In this document: positions 54,819 through 63,313 of the stretch, in pieces
Numbering within the stretch: the stretch's first letter is position 1
Layout of the letters: every line of letters begins with the position of its first letter
Assembly: GCF_003076515.1 (NCBI RefSeq)
Contig: NZ_CP022390.1
Coordinates: 3,721,642 to 3,785,641, forward strand
Source of the DNA: Alcaligenes aquatilis
GTDB taxonomy: Bacteria > Pseudomonadota > Gammaproteobacteria > Burkholderiales > Burkholderiaceae_B
DNA length: 64,000 nt
Reading direction: 5' to 3'
The notes under the pieces: model-generated
The model's input: only the letters and a program-made list of their open reading frames with translations
Told to the model about the DNA's origin: nothing
The model's database searches: none
Made by a program: the position numbers and the translations under genes

Positions 54819-55725
54819 ATTGATCGCCATCTACCTCAGGCCAACTACCCCCCAGCACATCCGTACAAACCTGCAGCCATGCTCGGGCGGCTTGCGACAG
54901 ATACCGTCCATTCCATAGCAGCGCCACTTCCCAGTTCAGCGCCGGCTCCACCACTTCTTTGGCAACCCAGTCCCCCGGTTCCAGCCGAGACAGAAACGGC
55001 TGGGGCAGCAAAGCCACCCCCATTCCCGCCTGTGCCATGGAAGCCACCCAATCCCATTGATTGCTTTGTGCCGCAATATTCGCCTGCAGTCCTGCATGGG
55101 CAAAGGCACGCCGCAACATACGGGTCAAGGCGTAGTCTTCACCCAGAAAAATCAAGGGATGCTTTTCCAGCTCCCGCAGCTTGATCTTCTTTTGTGTCCC
55201 CGTCAGCGTGTCTTTGTGGCCTATTGCCCAAACCGCATGTTTGGCTACCGGGGTGGCCGATACATTCAACTCCGGTCCCAAGGGCAGAATACTGAGGCCC
55301 ATTTCAACTGTGCCTGCAGCTACCATGCGCTCAATCCCCATGCCGGTCTCTTCGTGCAGGATCAGCTCGATCTGCGGATGTCGATTCTTGAAGGTCTTGA
55401 GCACTTCTGTGAACAGCACATTAATCATGGGCGGAATGCCCAGATCCAGGCGACCGCGTTGCAAGGCCTGAACTTCGTGAACTTCTCGCAGCAAGCCCTG
55501 CATGCTCTGCAAAACCTCCTGTCCGCGCTCCAGCACAATTTTGCCGCAATCGGTCAGTTGTAATTGCCGATGATCGCGGATCAGCAAGGGCTCGCCCAGT
55601 TCATCTTCCAGCTGCTTGACCATCTTGCTGATGGTCGATTGCGTCACGTTCAGGCTCTGCGCAGCTTGCGTAAAGCTTTGATGTTTAACGGTTTCAATGA
55701 AGTATCTCAAGGATCGGATATCCAT
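54817..55725 (-). CDS. LysR family transcriptional regulator (CynR-like)
   Basis: A 302-residue LysR protein with MDIRSLRYFIETVKHQSFTQAA and SLNVTQSTISKMVKQLEDEL as the DNA-binding helices. The effector domain carries LDLGIPPMINVLFTEVLKTF. It is divergent from the CoA-transferase gene across 262 AT-rich bases and is a candidate regulator of it. The effector is unknown. Confidence 0.87.
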   Translation of the reverse strand: MDIRSLRYFIETVKHQSFTQAAQSLNVTQSTISKMVKQLEDELGEPLLIRDHRQLQLTDCGKIVLERGQEVLQSMQGLLREVHEVQALQRGRLDLGIPPMINVLFTEVLKTFKNRHPQIELILHEETGMGIERMVAAGTVEMGLSILPLGPELNVSATPVAKHAVWAIGHKDTLTGTQKKIKLRELEKHPLIFLGEDYALTRMLRRAFAHAGLQANIAAQSNQWDWVASMAQAGMGVALLPQPFLSRLEPGDWVAKEVVEPALNWEVALLWNGRYLSQAARAWLQVCTDVLGGSWPEVDGDQ

Positions 55726-55987
55726 GATTGGCTGGCCTTTATTTATGATTTTTACGACTTATTGCTAGTTATTTTATTCATTATGGCGATGCTATGCTGG
55801 CTTTGTTCATAAAACATAAACGCCTGTTGTCAGGGCGATTTCGGCTTTTTCTCTCCGGCTCATACAGCCACTATTTTTAAAGCGTGATGTCGTTCTGTTG
55901 CGTGAAGATCTCGCCTGGCGCTTTCGGCCCTGGCTCCTTCCGAAAGCAACAACAGGTAGATCAATGACACAGAGACAGGAGCACACG

Positions 55988-57511
55988 ATGTTCAAGGATC
56001 GCATTCGTTCCCCCGAATTGGAAGGCAAGGTCATGACCGCTCAGGAGGCAGCCGCCTTCTTTAAAGACGGGATGAATGTCGGGATGAGTGGTTTTACCCG
56101 CGCCGGAGACTGTAAGGTCATGCCTCGTGCCTTGGCCGAGCGGGCCCAGACTGAGCCATTAAAACTGAATGTGGTGACCGGCGCCTCGCTGGGTAATGAT
56201 AGCGATGGCTTGATGGCTGAGGCCGGTGTTCTGGCCCGCCGCTCGCCGTTTCAAGTGGACTCGGTGCTGCGCCGTCATATCAATGAAGGCAAAGTCCTGT
56301 TTACTGACCAGCACTTGTCGCTGACAGTGGAGCACATGCGTTCGGGCAACTTGCCTGCCATCGACATTGCCGTCATTGAAGCGGTTGCCATTACTGAAAC
56401 CGGCGCGATTGTGCCGACGACTTCGGTAGGCAATTCGGCCAGCTTTGCCCAGCAAGCCAAACACATCATTGTTGAGCTGAATCTGAGCATGCCGGTAGAG
56501 ATGGAAGGCTTGCACGATATCTATGTGCCCGAAGCCCGCCCCAATCGCCAGCCGATTGAACTGACGGATGTGGACCAACGTATTGGCACCACCGCCATTC
56601 AGGTGGATCCTTCCCGCATCGTGGGTATTGTGGTGACTGATGCGATGGACAGCCCCTCCAGTGTGCTGCCACCGGATGAGGAAACGCAGGCGATTGCCGG
56701 TCACATTATCGAGTTCCTGAAAGGCGAAGTGGATGCTGGTCGTATGAGCCACTCTTTGCTGCCCTTGCAGGTGGGTATCGGTACGATTGCCAATGCCGTC
56801 ACTTATGGCCTGCTGGATTCTCCCTTCACTGATCTGAAGATGTACTCGGAAGTCTTGCAGGACAGTGCAATTGCCATGCTGGACTCAGGCCAGTTGAGCT
56901 TTGCCTCGGCCTCGTCCTTGACCTTGTCCGCTCCCAAAATGGCGCAGTTCCTGGAAGGTCTGGATAACTACCGCGACAAGCTGGTGCTGCGCCCTCAGGA
57001 AATCAGTAATCATCCAGAGTTGGTGCGTCGCCTGGGCATCATTGCGATCAACACCGCCCTGGAATTTGATATCTACGGCAATGTGAACTCCACCCACGTC
57101 TGTGGCACCCACATGATGAATGGCATTGGTGGCTCTGGCGACTTTGCCCGTAATGCACACCTGTCTATTTTTGTCAGCAAGTCTGTCGCCAAAGATGGCG
57201 CCATCTCCAGTGTGGTGCCGATGGCCTCGCACGTAGACCACTGCGAGCACGATGTAGCCGTACTGGTTTCTGAATGGGGTCTGGCGGATTTGCGTGGTCT
57301 GGCTCCCCGTGAGCGTGCCCGCGTGATCATCGAGAAATGTGCCCACCCTGACTACCGTCCCGCTTTGTTGGACTATGTTGAACGCGCCAGCCAACGTGGC
57401 GGTCACACGCCCCACATCCTGGAAGAGGCCCTGTCCTGGCACGTTCGTTTCCAGCAGGAAGGCACGATGAAACAGGAGCAGTTCCAGACACAGGAGCTTG
57501 CTACTGCGTAG
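55988..57511 (+). CDS. Acetyl-CoA hydrolase/succinyl-CoA:acetate CoA-transferase family protein
   Basis: A 507-residue class I CoA-transferase of the AarC/Cat1/Ach1 family, which moves CoA between succinyl-CoA (or propionyl-CoA) and acetate. Diagnostic blocks are GMSGFTRAGDCKVMPRALAE, AEAGVLARRSPFQVD, the central IAVIEAVAITETGAIVPTTS, and NSTHVCGTHMMNGIGGSGDF. ATG 55988 (MFKDRIRSPELEG) follows AGGAG; the frame is open 30 codons further upstream without support. It is probably under the divergent LysR gene. It complements pta-ackA for acetate assimilation. Confidence 0.88.
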   Translation: MFKDRIRSPELEGKVMTAQEAAAFFKDGMNVGMSGFTRAGDCKVMPRALAERAQTEPLKLNVVTGASLGNDSDGLMAEAGVLARRSPFQVDSVLRRHINEGKVLFTDQHLSLTVEHMRSGNLPAIDIAVIEAVAITETGAIVPTTSVGNSASFAQQAKHIIVELNLSMPVEMEGLHDIYVPEARPNRQPIELTDVDQRIGTTAIQVDPSRIVGIVVTDAMDSPSSVLPPDEETQAIAGHIIEFLKGEVDAGRMSHSLLPLQVGIGTIANAVTYGLLDSPFTDLKMYSEVLQDSAIAMLDSGQLSFASASSLTLSAPKMAQFLEGLDNYRDKLVLRPQEISNHPELVRRLGIIAINTALEFDIYGNVNSTHVCGTHMMNGIGGSGDFARNAHLSIFVSKSVAKDGAISSVVPMASHVDHCEHDVAVLVSEWGLADLRGLAPRERARVIIEKCAHPDYRPALLDYVERASQRGGHTPHILEEALSWHVRFQQEGTMKQEQFQTQELATA

Positions 57512-57578
57512 TCCATCAGGTCTGGTAATGCGTTGCCGAGTCAGTCCGGTAGCGTAGACCTTACAAGCTGACCTGATC

Positions 57579-57616
57579 GCCCCTGGCACTCCACCCGTGT
57601 CAGGGGCATTTTTTTA
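57579..57616 (+). terminator. CoA-transferase terminator
   Basis: GCCCCTGGCAC and GTGTCAGGGGC form a strong stem around TCCACCC and are followed by a run of T. Confidence 0.88.
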
Positions 57617-57657
57617 GCGCTAAAATTGCTGATTCTGCTGCGTTTCGCGAGGCCGGC

Positions 57658-58293
57658 GTGCTTGAACAAATCGGTATAGTCAATTTTTGGGCCTTTGTCG
57701 TGGGTACGGTGTTTATCGTGCTGTTACCCGGGCCCAATTCTTTATATGTCTTGGCCAGTGGCGCCGGGCATGGTGTGCGTGAAGGCTATAAAGCGGCCTT
57801 TGGCGTTGTCGTGGGCGATGGCATCTTGATGACCTTGACAGCCCTGGGCGCCGCCTCGCTGCTCAAGACGCTACCCATGTTGCATACGGGTATACGTTGG
57901 TTGGGTGCGGCCTATTTGTTGTATCTGGGTGTGCGGCTCTTGCAGTCGGCCTTCAGGCAAGGCGGCCCGGTGCAGTCCGTAGACACGCGTTTGCGCCACG
58001 ACACCCGCTTTCGCAAGGCCTTGCTCCTGAGTTTGTTGAACCCCAAAGCCATCCTGTTCTTCCTGTCCTTTTTCGTGCAGTTTGTGGACCCGTCCAAAGG
58101 TCACACGGGCTTGGCTTTTATGCTGCTGGGTCTGGTGGTGGAGCTGATCAGTATTTGTTATTTGTCTTTGCTGATTTTTGGCGGCAATCGCCTGGCAGGC
58201 ATTTTTCGACGTCATCAGCGTCTGTCCCGTATGGGCAATGGCTCGGTGGGGCTGCTGTTTATGGGCTTTGCTGCCCGTATGATCAGCGACTAG
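57658..58293 (+). CDS. LysE/RhtB family translocator (LeuE-like)
   Basis: A 211-residue inner-membrane exporter with six hydrophobic helices. VLLPGPNSLYVLASGAGHG is the PGPN motif of the LysE/RhtB family, and LSLLNPKAILFFLSFFVQF is a second signature. It most resembles leucine exporter LeuE. GTG 57658 has GAGG five bases upstream. It is followed after 64 bases by diaminopimelate dehydrogenase. A lysine-pathway link is tempting, but LeuE-type proteins export several amino acids. Confidence 0.85.
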   Translation: MLEQIGIVNFWAFVVGTVFIVLLPGPNSLYVLASGAGHGVREGYKAAFGVVVGDGILMTLTALGAASLLKTLPMLHTGIRWLGAAYLLYLGVRLLQSAFRQGGPVQSVDTRLRHDTRFRKALLLSLLNPKAILFFLSFFVQFVDPSKGHTGLAFMLLGLVVELISICYLSLLIFGGNRLAGIFRRHQRLSRMGNGSVGLLFMGFAARMISD

Positions 58294-58357
58294 GCCAGCC
58301 GCTTCAGAGCGCAGCAGTTCTGACAGCACTTATTTATCAGATTTAAGGAAAACACCC

Positions 58358-59344
58358 ATGAGTAGCAAAATCCGTGTCGGTATTGCAGGTTACGGCAATC
58401 TGGGACGAGGCGTAGAGCTGGCCCTGGCACAAAACCCGGACATGGAGCTGGTCAGCGTTTTTACTCGTCGCGACCCTGCTTCCTTGCAACTGCAAAGTGC
58501 AGGCGTGCCCGTACGTGCCCTGGACCAGATCGAACAGTACCGCAATGATATCGATGTGCTGATTCTCTGTGGTGGCTCTAAAAATGACCTGCCCGAGCAA
58601 GGCCCGGCCCTGGCACGCTGGTTCACAACCGTGGACAGTTTTGATACCCACGCCCGTATCCCCGAGTACTACGCAGCTGTCGATGCGGCCGCTCAAGGCG
58701 CTGGTACCACGGCTTTGATCGCGGTGGGTTGGGACCCGGGCCTGTTCTCGCTGAATCGTCTGTATGGCGAATGTGTCTTGCCCGTTGGTCAGACCTACAC
58801 CTTCTGGGGCAAGGGGCTGAGCCAAGGACACTCCGATGCAATTCGTCGTGTCGCCGGTGTGGCCGGTGGCGTGCAATACACCCTGCCTATCGAGGCCGCA
58901 GTACAGCGCGTACGCAACGGTGAGCAGCCTGAACTTAGCACCCGTGAAAAGCATAAGCGTCAGTGTTTTGTGGTGCTGGAGCAGGGCGCGGATGCCGATA
59001 CGGTGCGAGAAGCGATTGTCACCATGCCTGACTACTTTGCTGACTACGACACCGAAGTGAACTTTATCGACGCTGAAACACTGGCTCGTGACCACGCAGC
59101 TATGCCACACGGGGGGTTCGTGATCCGTAGCGGCCAATCGGGTTCGGGCTCGCAGCAAGTGGTGGAGTATGCGCTGAATCTGGGCAGCAATCCGGAGTTC
59201 ACGTCCAGCGTGTTGGTCGCTTACGCGCGCGCTGCATACCGCATGAACAAGAGCGGTCAGATTGGTGCCCAGACTGTCCTGGATGTGGCCCCAGGCCTGC
59301 TCTCGCCCAAGTCGGCCGCACAGTTGCGTAAAGAGCTGTTGTAA
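58358..59344 (+). CDS. ddh: meso-Diaminopimelate D-dehydrogenase
   Basis: Ddh aminates tetrahydrodipicolinate directly to meso-diaminopimelate with NADPH, a one-step alternative to the succinylase route of lysine and peptidoglycan synthesis. The 328-residue length is right. RVGIAGYGNLGRGVELAL is the Rossmann motif, VFTRRDP binds the NADPH phosphate, and GWDPGLFSLNRLYGE, the FWGKGLSQGHSDAIRR block and HGGFVIRSG line the substrate site. AAGGAAA precedes the ATG. The enzyme is patchily distributed in bacteria. Its direction in vivo is not shown by sequence. Confidence 0.88.
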   Translation: MSSKIRVGIAGYGNLGRGVELALAQNPDMELVSVFTRRDPASLQLQSAGVPVRALDQIEQYRNDIDVLILCGGSKNDLPEQGPALARWFTTVDSFDTHARIPEYYAAVDAAAQGAGTTALIAVGWDPGLFSLNRLYGECVLPVGQTYTFWGKGLSQGHSDAIRRVAGVAGGVQYTLPIEAAVQRVRNGEQPELSTREKHKRQCFVVLEQGADADTVREAIVTMPDYFADYDTEVNFIDAETLARDHAAMPHGGFVIRSGQSGSGSQQVVEYALNLGSNPEFTSSVLVAYARAAYRMNKSGQIGAQTVLDVAPGLLSPKSAAQLRKELL

Positions 59345-59362
59345 GTTCTGTGCCCAAGTATC

Positions 59363-59403
59363 GGCCCGGTTCAGCCTGCCTGATCCGGGCCATTTGTCTT
59401 GTT
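59363..59403 (+). terminator. Weak terminator after ddh
   Basis: GGCCCGG-TTCAG and CTGA-TCCGGGCC form a good stem, but the following tract is only ATTTGTCTTGTTT. Confidence 0.55.
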
Positions 59404-59478
59404 TGATTTCAGGCGAATGATTCGGTGCGCCAATAAAGGGTAAAATAGCGCCCACTTCTTATTATTTTGAGTATTCTC

Positions 59479-59670
59479 ATGCGCTTACTGATCGCACTAT
59501 TGTTGCCGTGGTTAGGATTTTTCACGATTGGTCGTCCAGTGGCGGGTATTATTTGCCTGATCTTGCAGTTGACCCTTATCGGATGGATCCCTGCCGCGAT
59601 TTGGGCGGTATACGCTCTTAGCCAATACAAGACTGATAAGAAAATCGAGCAAGCCCTGGGCAAGCGTTAA
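59479..59670 (+). CDS. YqaE/PMP3 family small membrane protein
   Basis: A 63-residue protein with two hydrophobic helices (LLIALLLPWLGFFTIGR and IICLILQLTLIGWIPAAIWA) and a basic tail. The Pro, Gly and Trp positions fit the PMP3/YqaE family of stress-induced membrane peptides, which bear on membrane potential and ion tolerance. ATG 59479 was chosen over an in-frame TTG at 59467. It stands alone between terminators. Confidence 0.8.
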   Translation: MRLLIALLLPWLGFFTIGRPVAGIICLILQLTLIGWIPAAIWAVYALSQYKTDKKIEQALGKR

Positions 59671-59691
59671 ACCCTGAGCTTTTCTTTTTCT

Positions 59692-59740
59692 ACGTCTGAG
59701 CAGGCCATGATGGGCTTGCTCAGACGTTTTATATTTTTTT
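59692..59740 (+). terminator. Terminator after PMP3-like gene
   Basis: ACGTCTGAGCAGGCC and GGGCTTGCTCAGACGT form a long stem followed by TTTATATTTTTTT. It ends just before the ABC transporter operon. Confidence 0.82.
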
Positions 59741-59752
59741 GCTGATACAGCC

Positions 59753-61339
59753 ATGACCCCATCGTCTCCCGTGGGCCATTCTTCTGAGTCTGGTGAGCAA
59801 ACGGTATCCGTAGACCCCAAGGCTGTGCCACGCCTGGAACTTCGCGCTATCACCAAGGCCTATCCGGCGGTGGTGGCCAACGACAATATTTCCTTGTCTA
59901 TTCTGCCGGGGCAAATTCATGCCGTGCTGGGAGAGAATGGCGCGGGCAAGTCCACCCTGATGAAGATCATCTACGGGGTGGTCAAACCAGATCAGGGCCA
60001 GATTCTGTGGGACGGTCAGCCCGTTCAGATCAGCAGCCCGGCGGCAGCCCGACAACTGGGCATTGGTATGGTGTTCCAGCACTTTTCCTTGTTTGACACC
60101 CTGACGGTCACGGAAAACATTGCGCTGGGTTTGCCTGCTTCCACTAATATGCAGGAGCTGGCGGGCCGCATTAGCGAGACTGCCAGTCAATACGGGCTGG
60201 ATCTGGACCCGCAACGCCACATTCATACCTTGTCCGTGGGTGAGTGCCAGCGGGTGGAAATTGTGCGTGCCTTGCTGGGCAAGCCCAAGCTGCTGATTCT
60301 GGATGAACCGACATCGGTACTGACGCCGCAGGCGGTGCGCCGTTTGTTCGGCACCTTGCGTCAGTTGGCCGCAGAAGGTTGCAGCATTGTCTATATCAGC
60401 CACAAGCTCGATGAGATCCGCGAGCTGTGCCATGCCTGTACGGTCATGCGCATGGGCAAGGTCACGGGTTACTGCGATCCCCGCGAGGAAACCACGGCCA
60501 GCCTATCGCGCCTGATGATTGGTGCTGAACCTCAGTCGCTGGGTGAGCGCAGCATGCAGCAAGGCGGCACGCTCTTGCAGGTACGTCATCTGCAATTGAA
60601 CAAATCTCATCCGTTTGCCTGCGAATTGCAGGATGTCAGTTTTGATCTGCACCAGGGCGAAATTCTGGGTGTGGCCGGTATTTCCGGCAATGGTCAGCAG
60701 GAGTTGCTGGCGGCCTTGTCGGGTGAAGATACCCGCGCGCAGGCAGACATGATTTTGCTGGACGGCCAGGCGATTGGCCAGCGTGATGCGGCCTGGCGAC
60801 GTGACCAGGGCATGGGTTTTGTCCCCGAAGAGCGCCTGGGGCGCGGTGCGGTGCCAGAGTTGTCTCTGGCCCAAAATCTGCTGCTATCTCATCAAAACCC
60901 GGAAACGGTAAAACGGGGTTTTCTGCGCTTTTCCAGCATCCGCCGTCTGGCAGGCGGGATTATCAAGCGGTTCCGCGTCAAAACCTCCAACGAGCAGGCC
61001 GCTGCCAACAGCCTGTCGGGCGGGAATTTGCAAAAATACATTATTGGCCGTGAAGTCACCCGTCAGCCGCGCATTCTGGTGATTGCCCAGCCAACCTGGG
61101 GCGTAGACGTCGGGGCCGCTGCCCAGATTCACGCCGAGCTGCTGGCTCTGCGCGATGCGGGCTGTGCCTTGCTGGTGATCTCCGAAGAGCTGGACGAATT
61201 GTTTGCGATTGCCGATCGCCTGATTGTTATCTCCAAAGGTCGTATGTCTCCTTCTATTCCCGTGGCGCAAGCCAGTGTTGATCAGATTGGGCAATGGATG
61301 AGCGGTTTGTGGGAGGAGGGTGAGCATGTTCAGGCTTGA
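59753..61339 (+). CDS. Nucleoside-type ABC transporter ATPase (two fused ATPase domains)
   Basis: A 528-residue protein of the RbsA/YufO class with two nucleotide-binding domains. Domain 1 has Walker A GENGAGKST at 60-68, a signature LSVGECQRVEI and Walker B LLILDEPTSVL. Domain 2 has the usual degenerate Walker A (GISGNGQQELL) and signature LSGGNLQKYIIGREV. The following permeases and BMP receptor identify a nucleoside/purine importer of the BmpA-YufO-P-Q kind. The N-terminal 25 residues are a non-conserved extension. It overlaps the first permease by 14 bases. Confidence 0.9.
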   Translation: MTPSSPVGHSSESGEQTVSVDPKAVPRLELRAITKAYPAVVANDNISLSILPGQIHAVLGENGAGKSTLMKIIYGVVKPDQGQILWDGQPVQISSPAAARQLGIGMVFQHFSLFDTLTVTENIALGLPASTNMQELAGRISETASQYGLDLDPQRHIHTLSVGECQRVEIVRALLGKPKLLILDEPTSVLTPQAVRRLFGTLRQLAAEGCSIVYISHKLDEIRELCHACTVMRMGKVTGYCDPREETTASLSRLMIGAEPQSLGERSMQQGGTLLQVRHLQLNKSHPFACELQDVSFDLHQGEILGVAGISGNGQQELLAALSGEDTRAQADMILLDGQAIGQRDAAWRRDQGMGFVPEERLGRGAVPELSLAQNLLLSHQNPETVKRGFLRFSSIRRLAGGIIKRFRVKTSNEQAAANSLSGGNLQKYIIGREVTRQPRILVIAQPTWGVDVGAAAQIHAELLALRDAGCALLVISEELDELFAIADRLIVISKGRMSPSIPVAQASVDQIGQWMSGLWEEGEHVQA

Positions 61340-62387
61340 GACTCGTGCCACGCCCTCTACCTTGATGGCCTGGTGTTCGCCTTTGTTGGCGGTCTTGTTG
61401 ACCATGGTGGTTGCCGGAACCTTGTTCTGGTCCTTGGGCAAAGATCCCCTGGCGGGCCTGAATGTGTTTTTTCTGGAGCCTTTGCGTGACCTGAATGGTT
61501 GGGCAGAGGTAGGCGTCAAGCTGATTCCTTTGCTGCTGATCTCTGTCGGTCTGGCGATTTGCTTTCGGGCCAATATCTTCAATATCGGGGCAGAAGGGCA
61601 GTTGGTGATGGGCGCTTTGGCAGCCGGAGCCTTTGTTTTGCAGGTAGACAATGGCGAGAACGGCGGCTTTTTTCTGATTAGCATTGCCTTGGCCTGCGGC
61701 ATGCTCGGTGGCATGGCCTGGGCGGCGATTGTGGCTTTCCTGAAAGATCGCTTCAATGCCAACGAGATTCTGGTGTCCCTGATGCTGGTCTATGTGGCCC
61801 AGCACCTGCTCAGCTACCTGGTGCATGGTGCCTTGCGTGATCCTGACGGTTTTGGTTTTCCGCAATCCAGTCTGTTTTCTGATGGGTTTCTCTTGCCTGC
61901 CGTCTTGCCGGGTACGCGTTTGCATACTGGTATTGTGCTGGCGCTGATTGCCTCGGTTGCTGCATGGCTTTTCCTGACACGCAGCATGGCCGGTTTCCGC
62001 TTGCGAGTGGGCGGTATGGCGCCGTTGGCGGCTCGTTACGCGGGTTTTTCTTCCCGTAAGGCCTTGTGGAGTTCTTTGCTGATTTCAGGTGCACTGGCCG
62101 GTCTGGCCGGAGCCGCAGAGGTGATGGGGCCAGTCGGGCAATTGACCCCTTCTATTTCACCCGGCTATGGTTTTGCGGCCATCATCGTGGCTTTTGTGGG
62201 GCGACTGCACCCACTGGGACTGATTTTCTCTTCGTTTGTGATGTCTTTGCTGTATATCGGTGGGGAACTGGCTCAAAGTCGATTGGGCCTGCCCAATGCG
62301 ATTACCGGCATTTTCCAGGGCATCCTCTTGTTTTCCTTGTTGGCTTGTGACGTGCTCATCACCAAGCGTTTGGTCTGGAGAAAGTAA
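61326..62387 (+). CDS. ABC transporter permease (YufP-like)
   Basis: A 353-residue inner-membrane permease with about eight to ten helices. LAICFRANIFNIGAEGQLVMGALAAG is the BPD_transp_2 signature of nucleoside, sugar and branched amino acid importers. DRFNANEILVSLMLVYVAQHLL is typical of YufP. ATG 61326 was chosen since GGAGG at 61313-61317 is ideally spaced, whereas a GTG at 61320 is too close. Its stop overlaps the next start (TAATG at 62387). Confidence 0.9.
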   Translation: MFRLETRATPSTLMAWCSPLLAVLLTMVVAGTLFWSLGKDPLAGLNVFFLEPLRDLNGWAEVGVKLIPLLLISVGLAICFRANIFNIGAEGQLVMGALAAGAFVLQVDNGENGGFFLISIALACGMLGGMAWAAIVAFLKDRFNANEILVSLMLVYVAQHLLSYLVHGALRDPDGFGFPQSSLFSDGFLLPAVLPGTRLHTGIVLALIASVAAWLFLTRSMAGFRLRVGGMAPLAARYAGFSSRKALWSSLLISGALAGLAGAAEVMGPVGQLTPSISPGYGFAAIIVAFVGRLHPLGLIFSSFVMSLLYIGGELAQSRLGLPNAITGIFQGILLFSLLACDVLITKRLVWRK

Positions 62388-63304
62388 TGGACGCGATTGC
62401 ACCTTTGCTAGCCGCAACCATCAACGCAGGCACCCCATTGCTCCTGGCGGCCTTGGGTTTGCTGATCAATGAAAAATCGGGCGTTATCAATCTGGGCTCG
62501 GAAGGCATGATGCTGATGGCCGCCATTGTGGGCTTTGCTGTGGCCGTGCAAACAGGCAGCCCGGCCTTGGGCTTTGTGCTCGGCGCGGTTGTGGGGGCCG
62601 TGATGGCCGCTGCCTTTGCTTGGTTGACGGTCTGGCTAGGCGCGAATCAGGTGGCTTGTGGCTTGGCCTTATCGCTATTTGGGGTCGGGGCCTCGGCCTA
62701 TATCGGTCTGCCTTTCACCGGCAACTCTCTGACTGTCACCAAGCTATCCATTCCGGTTCTGAAAGATATTCCCCTGATTGGGCCAGCGTTCTTCCAGCAA
62801 CACTATATGGTGTATGTCTCCTGGGTGCTGTGCATTGCCGTGGCCTGGTTTTTGGCCCGTACACGTTCTGGCTTGGTCTTGCGCGCAGTGGGTGAGTCGC
62901 CTGCTTCAGCGCATTCGCTCGGTTATAACGTGCGCTACATTCGCCTGGGCGCCTTGATGTTCGGGGGTGCTTGCTGCGGTTTGGCTGGTGCCTTCATCTG
63001 TCTGGTCTACACACCCATGTGGGTAGAGAATATGGTCGCTGGGCGTGGCTGGATTGCTCTGGCGTTGACGACCTTTGCAACCTGGCGTCCCTGGCGCGTC
63101 ATGCTGGGCGCTTACTTGTTCGGTGGGGTCACGATCCTGACCTATCATGCGCAGGCTCTGGGTGTTCCGGTAGCCTCGCAATTGCTGGCCATGATGCCGT
63201 ATCTGGCCACGATTATTGTGCTGGTTTTAATTTCTCGAAACGCTAACTGGATCAGGTTGAATATGCCTGCATCGCTTGGCAAAAACTTCAATCCCAACAA
63301 CTAG
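62387..63304 (+). CDS. ABC transporter permease (YufQ-like)
   Basis: The second permease, 305 residues and about eight helices. LLAALGLLINEKSGVINLGSEGMMLM near the N terminus is the family signature. GANQVACGLALSLFGVGASAYIG and RTRSGLVLRAVGESPASAHSLGYNV follow. It pairs with the preceding permease as a heterodimer and overlaps it by one base. Confidence 0.92.
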   Translation: MDAIAPLLAATINAGTPLLLAALGLLINEKSGVINLGSEGMMLMAAIVGFAVAVQTGSPALGFVLGAVVGAVMAAAFAWLTVWLGANQVACGLALSLFGVGASAYIGLPFTGNSLTVTKLSIPVLKDIPLIGPAFFQQHYMVYVSWVLCIAVAWFLARTRSGLVLRAVGESPASAHSLGYNVRYIRLGALMFGGACCGLAGAFICLVYTPMWVENMVAGRGWIALALTTFATWRPWRVMLGAYLFGGVTILTYHAQALGVPVASQLLAMMPYLATIIVLVLISRNANWIRLNMPASLGKNFNPNN

Positions 63305-63313
63305 AGGACTGAC

